Origin: CAVYHJ01 sp963768165 [NCBI: uncultured bacterium] | GTDB lineage: Bacteria; UBP4; UBA4092 | Direction: 5' to 3' | Assembly: GCA_963768165.1 (NCBI GenBank) | Contig: CAVYHJ010000026.1 | Span: 806,001 to 870,000 of the forward strand | DNA length: 64,000 nucleotides | In this document: in pieces, positions 1 to 8,611 of the stretch | How positions within the stretch are numbered: the stretch's first letter is position 1 | Layout: each line of letters opens with the position of its first letter | The notes under the pieces: generated by a model | What the model was told of the DNA's origin: nothing | Seen by the model: only the letters and a program-made list of their open reading frames with translations | The model's database searches: none | Position numbers and translations under genes: made by a program

Positions 1-359
1 TTACTCTCAACCAGCACATACTCACCCGGGCCTTTTACATTATTTCCAAGCCAGCGAATAAGCAAATCTGCCTGCTCCTTTGGATTTGGTAATAGCAATG
101 CTAATGCCTTTTCTATAAAATTTTGATCTACATCAACTTTCTCATTGTTATCTGACATCGATCTGATTACACGACTAATCTTGGCAATGGAATCTTTATC
201 ACTGTCCATAAGTTTTTGTAAGGCACTAAGTAGACCACGCCACATAATATATTTTCCACATAATGGACAAGAATAATGATCCATCATATCGTTATTATTG
301 ATACTTTCTCGATAACTAAATAATATCGAATTACATATCGGACAATTTGTAATAGTCAT
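1..359 (-). CDS. Zinc-ribbon protein, 3' end outside window
   Basis: An open frame of 119 codons starts with ATG at 359 and runs without a stop to the window edge, so the C-terminus is missing. A GGAAAGG ribosome binding site precedes the start. The N-terminus carries two Cys pairs (CPIC at residues 5-8 and CPLC near residue 31), which suggests a zinc ribbon. The rest looks helical, with charged stretches and a QADLLIRWLG segment, and has no domain that I recognise. It lies 70 bp downstream of the kinase-TPR gene in the same direction and is probably co-transcribed with it. Function unknown; a regulatory or adaptor role next to a kinase is only an inference. Confidence 0.6.
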   Translation of the reverse strand, partial: MTITNCPICNSILFSYRESINNNDMMDHYSCPLCGKYIMWRGLLSALQKLMDSDKDSIAKISRVIRSMSDNNEKVDVDQNFIEKALALLLPNPKEQADLLIRWLGNNVKGPGEYVLVES

Positions 360-429
360 ATATATTCCCTTTCCTTTTTATGTATTTAATTACAATCCAC
401 TAAGATTGTTACTTACACTGATGGTTTCT

Positions 430-2394
430 TCATTTTTTCTCCAATTCCTGAAGACGTTTACGCGTGTATTCCACATATTTTATATGTTGGGGAAGTGCAA
501 GTGCTAAAAATTTTTGATAAGAACGAGTTGCATCTTGTATTTTTTCTAGATGATCTTCGCTTATTGCTTTGTTGTACCAAGCCTCTGCGTCGCGTGGGTT
601 GATCTCTAGGGCTTGGTCATGGTAACGAAGCGCTTCTTCATGACGTCCTAAGCTGGCGAGATCAAGCCCTTTGTTGAACCCTGCCTCTGCATACTGTGGG
701 TTGATCGCCAAGGCTTGGTCATAGCAGAGAATCGCTTCTTCATAACGCTTTAGGCTGTCGAGAGTGACCCCTTTGTTGTTGCATGCATATGCATACCGTG
801 GATTGATCGCTAAAGCTTGGTCATAACAGAGAAGCGCTTCTTCATAACGCTTTAAGCTGGCGAGGGTGACCCCTTTGTTATTCCATGCTTCTGCGTACCG
901 CGGGACAATTGACAAAGCTTGGTCATAACAGCAAAGCGTTTCTTCCTCTAGTCCCAAGCTGCTGAAACTATTTCCTTTGTTGTTCCAAGCATATGCGTCA
1001 CGCGGGTTGATTGCCAAGGCTTGGTCATAACAGCGAAGTGCTTCTTCATAACTTCCCATGCTGTGGAGGCTGAGCCCCTTATTGTTCCAAGCATATGCGT
1101 ACTGCGGGTTGATCTCCAGAGCTTGATTATAGCAGCGAAGCGATTCTTCATAACGTCCCAGTTTGCTGAGGCTGACCCCTTTGTTATTCCAAGCATATGC
1201 GTCCCGCGGGTTAATTGCCAAGGCATGATTATAACAGCGAAGTGCTTCTTCATAGCGTCCTAATTTGGAAAAGCTGGTTCCTCTGTTGTGCCATTCCCAA
1301 TCTTCCAATTCTTTCATTTCCGGTTGTCTAACTACCTCTCCTATCTCTTGTTTTAGTAATATCTCTAAATCATTTCGCAAAACTCTAAAATTCTGATACC
1401 GTTTGTTTTTTTCTTTTTCTAAACATTTAAGGATAATAGGAAACAGAGGCGATTTTAATTTAGGAACGGCAGACTCCTTATGTAATCTATACATTCTTAT
1501 CCAAAATCGGTGCATCTCTATTTCTGAACTGTCATTAGGCAAGGGAGCTAGAAAAGGTACATTACCATCCGATATCATTTGGTACAAGACAACTCCAAAG
1601 GCATAAATATCACTGCGCTCATCACACCCTGCCGCATCTATATATTGTTCAGGGGACATATGTGTAGGCGTGCCAAATCCTCTACCTTCCATTGTTTGTC
1701 CTGATAAACCAATCCTTCCATCCTTAATACTTAATCGGATTCCTTTGATTGACTTGGTTATACTCAACACACCCGCCAAACCAAAATCAGAAATCTTTAT
1801 CGTTCGATCCTGGTTGATCATGATATTGGCTGGTTTGATGTCCCTATGAGCGCGAATCCCTTTTGAGTACGCATATTCCATCCCATGACAAAACTGTATC
1901 CCCCAACGCAAGCTCTGAGCTAAATCCGGTGGACGGTAACGTAGATAACCTTCTAATGTATTCAATCCTTCTTCCTCAGAAGCTATATATTCCATGGCAA
2001 TATAAAGTCTGCCTGCAATCTCGTCCACAAAATGGGCACGTACTAAATAAGGATGTCGTTGCAATTCCACCCAGATATGGGCTTCTTTCTGAAATAGGTT
2101 CCGAGTGTCAGTATCCGCTAAATATTCATCTCGAAAAGTTTTTAAGGCATATATAGAACTTGTCTCATGGCAATAAACCAAGTAAACTACACCAAATCCA
2201 CCCATTCCCAATACCCCGTAAACTTCATATCTCTGCCCAATAAAGTCGTCTTTCTTATAATAAGCGTCGGGAAAATGTTCTACTCCTAGACTATGGTTGG
2301 AGTTTTTTGAAGGCAAACTTTCCATGGGTGATTCAGAGGCATTTTCCTTACTATTATTACCCATTAAATTCCTAAAAAAATCTCTAAAGTTCAC
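430..2394 (-). CDS. Ser/Thr protein kinase with C-terminal TPR array
   Basis: Eukaryote-like (Hanks-type) kinase of 654 residues, no membrane segment seen. The kinase domain spans about residues 53-350: glycine loop GMGGFGVVY, catalytic loop HRDIKPANIM, magnesium motif DFGLAG, and GTPTHMSPEQ in the activation segment. Residues about 365-645 hold eight TPR units of 34 residues with the pattern AWNNKGxSLxxLGRYEEAL followed by CYDQALAINP. The units are still very alike at DNA level (102-bp period), so the array looks recently expanded. GTG start at 2394 with AAAGGA 10 nt upstream. Likely cytoplasmic, phosphorylating partners bound through the TPRs; substrates cannot be told from sequence. The downstream zinc-ribbon gene may be a partner. 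Confidence 0.9.
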   Translation of the reverse strand: MNFRDFFRNLMGNNSKENASESPMESLPSKNSNHSLGVEHFPDAYYKKDDFIGQRYEVYGVLGMGGFGVVYLVYCHETSSIYALKTFRDEYLADTDTRNLFQKEAHIWVELQRHPYLVRAHFVDEIAGRLYIAMEYIASEEEGLNTLEGYLRYRPPDLAQSLRWGIQFCHGMEYAYSKGIRAHRDIKPANIMINQDRTIKISDFGLAGVLSITKSIKGIRLSIKDGRIGLSGQTMEGRGFGTPTHMSPEQYIDAAGCDERSDIYAFGVVLYQMISDGNVPFLAPLPNDSSEIEMHRFWIRMYRLHKESAVPKLKSPLFPIILKCLEKEKNKRYQNFRVLRNDLEILLKQEIGEVVRQPEMKELEDWEWHNRGTSFSKLGRYEEALRCYNHALAINPRDAYAWNNKGVSLSKLGRYEESLRCYNQALEINPQYAYAWNNKGLSLHSMGSYEEALRCYDQALAINPRDAYAWNNKGNSFSSLGLEEETLCCYDQALSIVPRYAEAWNNKGVTLASLKRYEEALLCYDQALAINPRYAYACNNKGVTLDSLKRYEEAILCYDQALAINPQYAEAGFNKGLDLASLGRHEEALRYHDQALEINPRDAEAWYNKAISEDHLEKIQDATRSYQKFLALALPQHIKYVEYTRKRLQELEKK

Positions 2395-2527
2395 AGGCGC
2401 TATTTCCTTTTTCCCTCATCCCACACCAAACCATATTTATTTCTTTTTCAAGCGCAACAACCCGCTTAATCAACTCATCTTTTGTCTAATTTTCGTATTT
2501 ATTATTTTTAGACATAGAATGGTGGTT

Positions 2528-2536
2528 ATTATAGCA
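2528..2536 (-). promoter_or_regulatory. Possible extended -10 promoter of the kinase gene
   Basis: Read on the minus strand the site is TGCTATAAT, an exact extended -10 (TGN-TATAAT) about 134 bp before the kinase start. No good -35 is visible, as allowed for extended -10 promoters. The same 9-mer occurs before the DUF4258 gene. Confidence 0.35.
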
Positions 2537-2563
2537 TTAAAGAAATCCCAAATACCAAAAAAG

Positions 2564-2815
2564 ACTTTATTCCCGCGTTCGTAGGGAATGACGGGGTGGA
2601 GGGATTAAAGACTGGATTCCCACCTGCGCAGGAATGACGGGATAGGTGGGGAAAAGCGAGATCACCACCTACGCTCGTGATGACAAAATACTGGATTCCT
2701 GCCTTCGCAGGAATGACGGGATGGATGGGATTAAAGACTGGATTCCTGCCTGCGCAGGAAGGACGGGATGGGTGGGGATTAAAGGCTGGATTCCTGCTTG
2801 CGCGGGAATGACAAG
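2564..2815. repeat. Array of six REP-like palindromic units
   Basis: Six units of about 30 bp of the type ACTGGATTCCTGCCTGCGCA followed by GGAATGACGGG begin near 2564, 2611, 2656, 2690, 2737 and 2785, mostly 45-48 bp apart. Each contains a short hairpin of the type TTCCTGC/GCAGGAA. Between them are 15-18 bp linkers related to GATGGGTGGGGATTAAAG, so the true repeating unit is about 47 bp. The third unit is the most diverged (GATCACCACCTACGCTCGTGATGAC). Such GGATTCC...GGAATGAC palindromes are widespread in bacterial intergenic DNA as non-autonomous repetitive elements. No coding role. Confidence 0.8.
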
Positions 2816-2994
2816 TAATAAGAACAATTTTGAATTAGGAATGTTGAATTGAAATTGATTTGGTGATAAGATACTCTATTTAGGGAAGGGGAAAGGTAGT
2901 TTTTAGGGATTTTGTGAGAAAGCTACCCGATATCCTTGATAAGGACATTCGAGGACAAGTTTACATTTTATTCTAATCAATCCTCTATGAGGCA

Positions 2995-3024
2995 GGGATG
3001 AAGGAGATCGATCTCCTTCATCCC
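2995..3024. repeat. Perfect 30-bp palindrome
   Basis: GGGATGAAGGAGATC is followed directly by its exact reverse complement. The core resembles the hairpins at 27605-27636 and 45752-45785 (ATGAASGAGAY...RTCTCSTTCAT), so it may be a diverged member of the same family. No T-run follows on either strand, so a simple terminator is not supported. The rest of 2816-3141 shows only a small TGTACG/CGTACA hairpin and no gene. Confidence 0.7.
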
Positions 3025-3141
3025 AACTCCGATTCATCTCCGTATTATCTCCGTTTTATCTCCCATTGAAATCCGGTGCTGTTTTGTACGTTTTCCGTAC
3101 ACTCTTGGGTACTTTTCAGGATTTATCTCTGGTGAGTGGGG

Positions 3142-3235
3142 TTATACTTTTTTAAAGACCAGTTCGTCTTTCTTGACGTCCAATTCGACTTTATTGCCTT
3201 CTTTAATATCCTTTGCGTAGAGAATATTCCAGAAC
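3142..3235 (-). pseudogene. Remnant of a second clpB 3' end
   Basis: The minus strand here encodes [14 protein letters not shown] followed by DELVFKKV and a stop, identical to the last 22 residues of the intact ClpB whose gene ends at 3890. Over 66 bp (3146-3211 against 3894-3959) there are four mismatches, all at third codon positions and all silent. Weak similarity continues a few residues upstream (NILYAK against KILSG) and then is lost at the DUF2283 stop codon. The fragment therefore descends from a functional clpB copy and was cut off. The DUF4258/DUF2283 pair lies exactly between the two clpB tails. Confidence 0.75.
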
Positions 3236-3442
3236 TTATCTTGTAGCTTCCATGGGATTCAAGACACTAATTTCGTTCAACATAGCTAATTTGGAGGCGT
3301 CCAAGATTTCAATCTCCAAAGGGAGACCTTCTTTATCCAGATGCAGAATAACTCCTTCTTTCAAATCCGTTGAATCCACGGGAGTTCCATCCCTCAGTTC
3401 AATTAACAGAATATCAGCCTCTTTTGAATATTTGATCTTCAT
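3236..3442 (-). CDS. DUF2283 family protein
   Basis: Small protein of 68 residues with the DUF2283 pattern: MKIKYSKEADILLIELRDG at the start, then VILHLDKEGLPLEIEILDAS. Family members are small and often encoded next to DUF4258 proteins; the pair is suspected, not proven, to act as a toxin-antitoxin-like module. A strong GGAGGAG site precedes the ATG. The start overlaps the end of the DUF4258 gene by 29 bp, which implies coupled translation. Its stop is followed directly by the clpB tail remnant. Confidence 0.8.
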   Translation of the reverse strand: MKIKYSKEADILLIELRDGTPVDSTDLKEGVILHLDKEGLPLEIEILDASKLAMLNEISVLNPMEATR

Positions 3443-3764
3443 AAACTTCTCCTCCTTGATAATAGCGCTCTTTGGATGGAAAGTAAACAGTAACTAATGT
3501 CGGCAATCTTTCTTGATATTCATAAACCACTCGGATTACGTGGTCTCCATATACTTTATGAGCGATAAAGCGATTTCGATGCCCGATGACCACTTCATCA
3601 GGAAAAATCACTGTTTGCAAAACTTTTTCTTCCGTTAGTTTCCATCGTTTGATTCGTTCCAACGCATGGGTTAAAGCCAAAATCCGAATCTTTTTATCTT
3701 CAACGTGAAGTAAAAAAATCTTTCCTTTAGAATGAGATTCTGTCTGTAATATATCTATGGACAT
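3414..3764 (-). CDS. DUF4258 family protein (possible toxin-like partner)
   Basis: Protein of 116 residues with DUF4258 features: LTHALERIKRWKLTEEKVLQ, then a PDEVVIGHRNRFIAHKV segment and an IRVVYEYQERLPTLVTVYF strand pair. DUF4258 resembles small RelE/BrnT-like folds in size and secondary structure, which is why toxin activity is often suspected; I see no proof. It is the first gene of a two-gene unit with DUF2283 and has its own extended -10 site 11 nt before the ATG. The unit sits between clpB and a broken clpB tail, so it is probably a late arrival. Confidence 0.75.
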   Translation of the reverse strand: MSIDILQTESHSKGKIFLLHVEDKKIRILALTHALERIKRWKLTEEKVLQTVIFPDEVVIGHRNRFIAHKVYGDHVIRVVYEYQERLPTLVTVYFPSKERYYQGGEVYEDQIFKRG

Positions 3765-3775
3765 GAATGGGTTCT

Positions 3776-3784
3776 ATTATAGCA
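3776..3784 (-). promoter_or_regulatory. Extended -10 promoter of the DUF4258/DUF2283 unit
   Basis: Minus-strand TGCTATAAT ends 11 nt before the ATG at 3764, so the transcript would have only about a 5-nt leader (nearly leaderless). A weak -35 (TTCCTG) lies about 17 nt upstream. Confidence 0.45.
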
Positions 3785-3889
3785 CCCGTTCTCTGACGCA
3801 GGAAAAGAAACGCAATGGAATTCCCGATGCATCCCCGCTTTCGCTGATACTGTAATAAAAAGAGGGACAAAGAATGATAAGAAATGATA

Positions 3890-6484
3890 TTACACTTTTT
3901 TAAAGACCAGTTCGTCTTTCTTTACATCTAATTCGACTTTGTTGCCTTCTTTAATATCCCCGGACAAAATTTTCATGGCGAGCGGGTCTTGCACCCTGCG
4001 TGTCAATACCCGTTTCAAAGGACGTGCGCCATAAACCGGGTCATACCCTTCCGTCGCCAATAAATCTTTGGCTTTCTCCGTGAGGGTAAATTCAATCCTT
4101 CGTTCTTCGAGCCGTTTTTGCAATCGTTTAATTTGAATATCCACAATTTGCTTAATTTGTTCCCGTGTCAGGCGATGAAAAATAATAATATCGTCCACCC
4201 GATTTAAGAATTCCGGCCGGAAATGGGAACGGAGCGCCTCCATCACCCGATTGCGAATTTCCGATTCATCGCCTTCCTCGGTTAATTCCGAGATATATTG
4301 ACTGCCGATATTGGAAGTCATAATAACGATAGTATTTTTAAAATCCACGGTTCTCCCCTGCCCGTCTGTCAATCGCCCGTCATCCAAAATCTGCAAGAGG
4401 ACATTGAATACATCTTGATGCGCCTTTTCGATTTCATCAAATAAAATGACCGAATAGGGTCTTCGTCTCACGGATTCTGTTAATTGCCCGCCTTCTTCAT
4501 ACCCCACATATCCCGGCGGAGCGCCTATCAATCGGGCGACCGTATGCTTTTCCATATATTCGCTCATATCAATTCGTATCATGGCTTGTTCATCATCAAA
4601 CAAAAATTCGGCAAGGGCTCTAGCTAATTCCGTTTTCCCGACACCCGTTGGCCCCATGAAAATAAATGAACCAATCGGACGATTGGGATCGGCAATCCCC
4701 GCACGGGAACGGCGAACGGCATTAGCAACCGCAATAATGGCATCATCCTGTCCAATCACCCGCTGGCGCAGCCGGTCTTCCATTTTTAGCAATTTTTCCA
4801 TATCCCCTTCCAACATTTTTGAGACGGGAATACCGGTCCATTTAGAAACAATTTCGGCAATATCCTCTTCATCCACTTCTTCTTTTAGCATCTTTTGTTT
4901 TTTCTGTAGTTCTTGCAGTTTCTTACTTTCCTGGTCCAACTTTTTCTGTAACTCCACCAACATCCCATAGCGAATTTCCGCAACTTTCCCAAGGTCACCA
5001 TCTCGCTCAGCATTTTGTTCATCCATTTTGGCTTTTTCAATTTTTTCTTTAAATCCCCTGATTTTAGCAATGGAATCTTTTTCCAACTGCCAATGGGCTT
5101 TCATTTGCGTCGTGCTTTCTTTTAAGTCCGCCAATTCTTTATCAATTTTCTTTAACCGTTCTTTGGAAGCGTCATCCTTTTCTTTTTTTACGGCTTGCCG
5201 TTCAATTTCCAATTGGCGGATTTTTCGTTCAATCTCATCCAGCTCTGTGGGCATACTATCAATTTCAATTCTCAACCGGGACGCCGCCTCATCAATCAAA
5301 TCAATCGCTTTATCAGGTAGAAAGCGATCGGAAATATAACGGTTCGATAACACCGCCGCCGCAACTATCGCCGAATCTTTAATTTTCACTCCGTGATGTA
5401 CTTCATACCGTTCTTTCAATCCACGTAAAATGGATATGGAATCCTCCACACTCGGTTGACCGACGTATACTTGTTGGAAACGCCGTTCTAGCGCCGGGTC
5501 TTTTTCAATATGTTTACGGAACTCATCCAGGGTAGTCGCGCCCACACAACGTAATTCCCCACGCGCCAATGCCGGTTTTAACATATTGGATGCATCCATT
5601 GCGCCTTCCGCGGCTCCGGCACCCACGAGCGTATGCAATTCATCAATAAATAAAATCACTTGCCCTTCTGCAGATTCAATTTCTTTTAAGACGGCCTTTA
5701 ACCGATCTTCAAATTCCCCCCGAAATTTCGCTCCCGCAATAAGTGCTCCAATATCGAGTGCAACTAATCGTTTATTTTTTAATGATTCCGGTACATCGCC
5801 TGAAATTATTCTTTGAGCCAACCCTTCTACGATTGCTGTTTTTCCAACTCCCGGTTCCCCAATCAGCACGGGATTATTTTTCGTGCGGCGGGACAATACT
5901 TGAATCACTCTGCGAATTTCGTCATCCCGTCCGATAACCGGGTCTAATTTATTTTTCCGCGCTAAATCTGTCAAATCCCTGCTGTATTTCGCCAGAGCTT
6001 GATATTTTTCTTCCGGCGATTGATCCGTGACACGCTGTGATCCGCGGATATCTTTTAGCACAGTATAAATTTTATCTTTCGTCAGTCCCTGTTTTGTTAA
6101 TAGTTTCGCAGCGAATGATCCATCTCGTTCCCCGGCAATGGCGAGCAAGACATGTTCTGTACTGACATATTCGTCTTTTAACCTTTGCGCCTCCTGCCAG
6201 GCCGTTTCCAATATATTATTCAACCGTTGAGTGATATAGGTCTGGCCTGTCCCACCTCCATGCACTTGCGGTTGCTTTGCAAGATAGGAATCCAATTCCT
6301 TTTCCAAAACTGTCGGATTCACACCCAACTTTTGAAGTATCGGAATGATGATGCCATCCTGCTGATTGAGTAAAGCGACCAGAAGATGTTCCACATCAAT
6401 TTGTTGTTGATTGTGTTTCCCGGCAATATCTTGTGCTTGTTGCAACGCTTCTTGTGTTTTGAGAGTCAGTTTATCAAAGCGCAT
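3890..6484 (-). CDS. clpB: ClpB disaggregase (Hsp104/ClpB AAA+ ATPase)
   Basis: ATP-driven protein disaggregase acting with DnaK. Domains in order: N-terminal Clp repeat domain (about residues 1-145), first AAA+ module with GEPGVGKTA and [13 protein letters not shown], a middle coiled-coil (about 400-520, rich in K/E) and a second AAA+ module with [11 protein letters not shown] and [10 protein letters not shown], ending in DELVFKKV. I chose the ATG at 6484: it gives [18 protein letters not shown], the normal ClpB N-terminus, with AAAGGA 9 nt upstream and 864 residues. A GTG at 6505 would add seven residues but nearly abuts a hairpin element. No CIRCE element is visible. The gene tail is duplicated at 3142-3235. 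Confidence 0.97.
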   Translation of the reverse strand: MRFDKLTLKTQEALQQAQDIAGKHNQQQIDVEHLLVALLNQQDGIIIPILQKLGVNPTVLEKELDSYLAKQPQVHGGGTGQTYITQRLNNILETAWQEAQRLKDEYVSTEHVLLAIAGERDGSFAAKLLTKQGLTKDKIYTVLKDIRGSQRVTDQSPEEKYQALAKYSRDLTDLARKNKLDPVIGRDDEIRRVIQVLSRRTKNNPVLIGEPGVGKTAIVEGLAQRIISGDVPESLKNKRLVALDIGALIAGAKFRGEFEDRLKAVLKEIESAEGQVILFIDELHTLVGAGAAEGAMDASNMLKPALARGELRCVGATTLDEFRKHIEKDPALERRFQQVYVGQPSVEDSISILRGLKERYEVHHGVKIKDSAIVAAAVLSNRYISDRFLPDKAIDLIDEAASRLRIEIDSMPTELDEIERKIRQLEIERQAVKKEKDDASKERLKKIDKELADLKESTTQMKAHWQLEKDSIAKIRGFKEKIEKAKMDEQNAERDGDLGKVAEIRYGMLVELQKKLDQESKKLQELQKKQKMLKEEVDEEDIAEIVSKWTGIPVSKMLEGDMEKLLKMEDRLRQRVIGQDDAIIAVANAVRRSRAGIADPNRPIGSFIFMGPTGVGKTELARALAEFLFDDEQAMIRIDMSEYMEKHTVARLIGAPPGYVGYEEGGQLTESVRRRPYSVILFDEIEKAHQDVFNVLLQILDDGRLTDGQGRTVDFKNTIVIMTSNIGSQYISELTEEGDESEIRNRVMEALRSHFRPEFLNRVDDIIIFHRLTREQIKQIVDIQIKRLQKRLEERRIEFTLTEKAKDLLATEGYDPVYGARPLKRVLTRRVQDPLAMKILSGDIKEGNKVELDVKKDELVFKKV

Positions 6485-6508
6485 GCTGAATTTTCCTTTC
6501 GCCACATT

Positions 6509-6579
6509 CTTACTCGAAGGTCTCCGACCGAGAGTTCAGAAAGTTGATTAATACCGCTCGGTGGGACACCTTCGCATAA
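6509..6579. repeat. Hairpin element, family CTCGGTGGGACACCTTCGCA
   Basis: Two inverted arms, 6509-6532 and 6557-6579, match at about 19 of 24 positions and enclose a 24-nt loop. The right arm reads CTCGGTGGGACACCTTCGCA then TAA. The same unit occurs as an inverted pair before nadD (36581-36639) but in the opposite arrangement. It fills the space between tyrA and clpB and could fold in the transcript as a processing or attenuation structure; it is more likely a small dispersed element. Confidence 0.65.
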
Positions 6580-6581
6580 AA

Positions 6582-7460
6582 TTAGACGGGATATATTTTA
6601 TCCCGAAACTTTTTAGCAGATTGAAATTTATTATAAACCTTTTTTGTATTTTTCTTTTGGATATATCTTTTAAATTCTTGTAATTCTTTTTCAAATGATT
6701 GGATTGCCTCAAGAATACTTATTTGATTCTCCATACATATATCCGTCCAAATTTCCGGAAGACTGCTGGCAATCCGGGTGGTATCTCGAAAACCACTGGC
6801 CGCCAATGTTGCCAGTTTCTTGTTCTCTTTATTCATTTGAGCGACCGTGTTCACTAACGAAGATGCTACTATATGAGGGAAATGGCTGACCGCCGCTACC
6901 GATTGGTCATGCAATACCGGGGAAATTTTCAATACTCTACATCCTACTGATTTCCACAATTTCTCAATGCGCTGAATCTCTCGTCTCTGGGAATTTTCGG
7001 CAGGCGTTACCAAACATAATGACCCCTCATACAAATCTTTTTTCGCGGCTTCAATGCCAAATTGTTCCGAGCCTGCCATCGGATGGCTTCCTATAAAAAA
7101 TACTTCGTTTTTTCTCGAACGGAGGATTTTCTCCGCGCCTTCCACGATAGAATTCTTAGTGCTCCCCACATCCGTTACAAGACAACCGACAGGAAAATGG
7201 CTGGCAAGTTCTTTGAGAATGGGGAGAATTTTCCCTACCGGCGTACAAAGTACGACCAAATCCGCATTGGAGACACCCGTGTTCCAATCAATTGTTCCCT
7301 TATCTATGGCACCTTTTTTTTTCGCCAAGGCAAGTCTTTGTGGATTTCGTCCCAGTCCTATAACCGATTTTGCAATTCCGCGCTCCCGGATTGCCCAGCC
7401 CAATGACCCTCCAATAAGACCAACTCCCACTATGGCAACTTGATTAAATTGATACTTCAC
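6582..7460 (-). CDS. tyrA: Prephenate dehydrogenase
   Basis: NAD(P)-dependent oxidative decarboxylation of prephenate to 4-hydroxyphenylpyruvate (tyrosine branch). A Rossmann motif GVGLIGGSLG lies near the N-terminus, then VVLCTPVGKILPIL, TDVGSTKNSIV and the active-site region GSHPMAGSEQ. About 292 residues with no ACT domain, the size of single-function bacterial TyrA. I chose the GTG at 7460 (MKYQFNQVAIVG) because AAGGAG lies 8 nt upstream; the GTG at 7469 would have this site touching it. It follows aroF and hisC in the same direction with a 110-bp gap. Whether it takes prephenate or arogenate cannot be told. Confidence 0.92.
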   Translation of the reverse strand: MKYQFNQVAIVGVGLIGGSLGWAIRERGIAKSVIGLGRNPQRLALAKKKGAIDKGTIDWNTGVSNADLVVLCTPVGKILPILKELASHFPVGCLVTDVGSTKNSIVEGAEKILRSRKNEVFFIGSHPMAGSEQFGIEAAKKDLYEGSLCLVTPAENSQRREIQRIEKLWKSVGCRVLKISPVLHDQSVAAVSHFPHIVASSLVNTVAQMNKENKKLATLAASGFRDTTRIASSLPEIWTDICMENQISILEAIQSFEKELQEFKRYIQKKNTKKVYNKFQSAKKFRDKIYPV

Positions 7461-7571
7461 CGAAACCACTCCTTAACCATATTTTACGCGAAGAAAATTA
7501 CCCCGACAGTACCACTTCAGTAAATAACCAAGATAAAAATAAAAGATAAAATTTATTGAACAATGAAAAAA

Positions 7572-8585
7572 TTAAATTTCTCTTTCAATCGCTGCCGAAA
7601 CTGCTTTTAGTTTGCTCATCAATTTTTCAAATTTAGCAGGCAATATGGATTGCGACCCATCGGACAATGCCTTTTCCGGATTGGGATGTACTTCAATAAT
7701 TAACCCATCCGCACCACACGCAATGGCAGCCAACGACATGGGTTCAACCCATCTCCACGCTCCCACTGCCTGACTTGGGTCTACAATCACGGGCAAATGG
7801 CTATGATGTTTTAATACGGGGACAGCGCTTAAATCCAAAGTATTCCGTGTCCATTTTTCGAAGGTTCGAATTCCCCGTTCGCAGAGGATAACATTGTAAT
7901 TTCCTTTCGACATCACATATTCTGCCGACATCAATGTTTCCTCCAAGGTAGCGCTTAAACCCCGTTTAAGCAAAACCGGCTTTTTACTCATTCCCACTTC
8001 TTTTAACAAATTAAAGTTTTGCATATTCCGTGCACCCACCTGGAACATGTCGGCATACTGTTCAATCAAGGCGACATCCCGCGTGTCCATGACTTCCGTT
8101 ACGACCGGTAGTCCAGTTTGTTTTCTTGCTTCTGCCAACAATTTTAATCCTTCTTCACCTAATCCCTGAAAACTGTACGGTGAGGTACGTGGTTTAAATG
8201 CACCTCCGCGTAAAACCGTTGCTCCGGCGGCCTTCACAGCATTAGCTGTTTCAATAATTTGATCTAGGCTTTCGACCGAACAGGGTCCCGCCATAACCTG
8301 TATCTTCTTTCCTCCAACCGGTACTTTCCCAACATGGACAATTGAATTTTCATGACGGAATTCCCGGCTGGCTAATTTATAGGGTTTTAAAATCGGCATT
8401 ACTTCTTCGACCCCGGGAATGGAATCCAACGATTGTTCCCTTAAAATCCGTTCATCTCCAATGGCTCCAATAATCGTACGTTCCACTCCGCGTGAAATAT
8501 GTGGCGTCAATCCCAATTCCCGAATTCGGCTTAATAAATGTTCTATTTGATCTTCCGTGGCATTCGGTTGTAATACAAAAATCAT
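7572..8585 (-). CDS. aroF: DAHP synthase, type I-beta with N-terminal ACT-like domain
   Basis: Condenses phosphoenolpyruvate and erythrose 4-phosphate to DAHP, the first step of the shikimate pathway. The N-terminal 70 residues form a ferredoxin-like/ACT-like regulatory domain (MIFVLQPNATEDQIEHLL), as in the Thermotoga-type enzyme that is inhibited by Tyr/Phe. The catalytic barrel follows: VMAGPCSVES, GAFKPRTSPYSFQG, VLLKRGLSAT, PVIVDPSQAVG. ATG at 8585 is clear from GGAGGAG 6 nt upstream; 337 residues. It is cotranscribed with hisC (26-bp gap) and probably tyrA, which fits tyrosine/phenylalanine supply. Confidence 0.95.
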   Translation of the reverse strand: MIFVLQPNATEDQIEHLLSRIRELGLTPHISRGVERTIIGAIGDERILREQSLDSIPGVEEVMPILKPYKLASREFRHENSIVHVGKVPVGGKKIQVMAGPCSVESLDQIIETANAVKAAGATVLRGGAFKPRTSPYSFQGLGEEGLKLLAEARKQTGLPVVTEVMDTRDVALIEQYADMFQVGARNMQNFNLLKEVGMSKKPVLLKRGLSATLEETLMSAEYVMSKGNYNVILCERGIRTFEKWTRNTLDLSAVPVLKHHSHLPVIVDPSQAVGAWRWVEPMSLAAIACGADGLIIEVHPNPEKALSDGSQSILPAKFEKLMSKLKAVSAAIEREI

Positions 8586-8611
8586 TTTTTTCTCCTCCAA
8601 TCAATTATATG

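Noticed and set aside
560-1290. Tandem DNA repeat as a non-coding element
   Set aside because: The 102-bp period is the coding sequence of eight TPR units in the kinase gene, with no frame break.
2564-2815. CRISPR array
   Set aside because: Units are palindromic and diverged, linkers are only 15-18 bp and themselves related, and no cas gene is near; it is a REP-like array.
2646-2852. Plus-strand frame of 68 codons
   Set aside because: It lies wholly on the REP-like array, and its repeated residues come from the DNA repeat.
3236-3497. Plus-strand frame of 94 codons opposite the DUF2283 gene
   Set aside because: It is the antisense of a gene with a strong ribosome site and a known family pattern.
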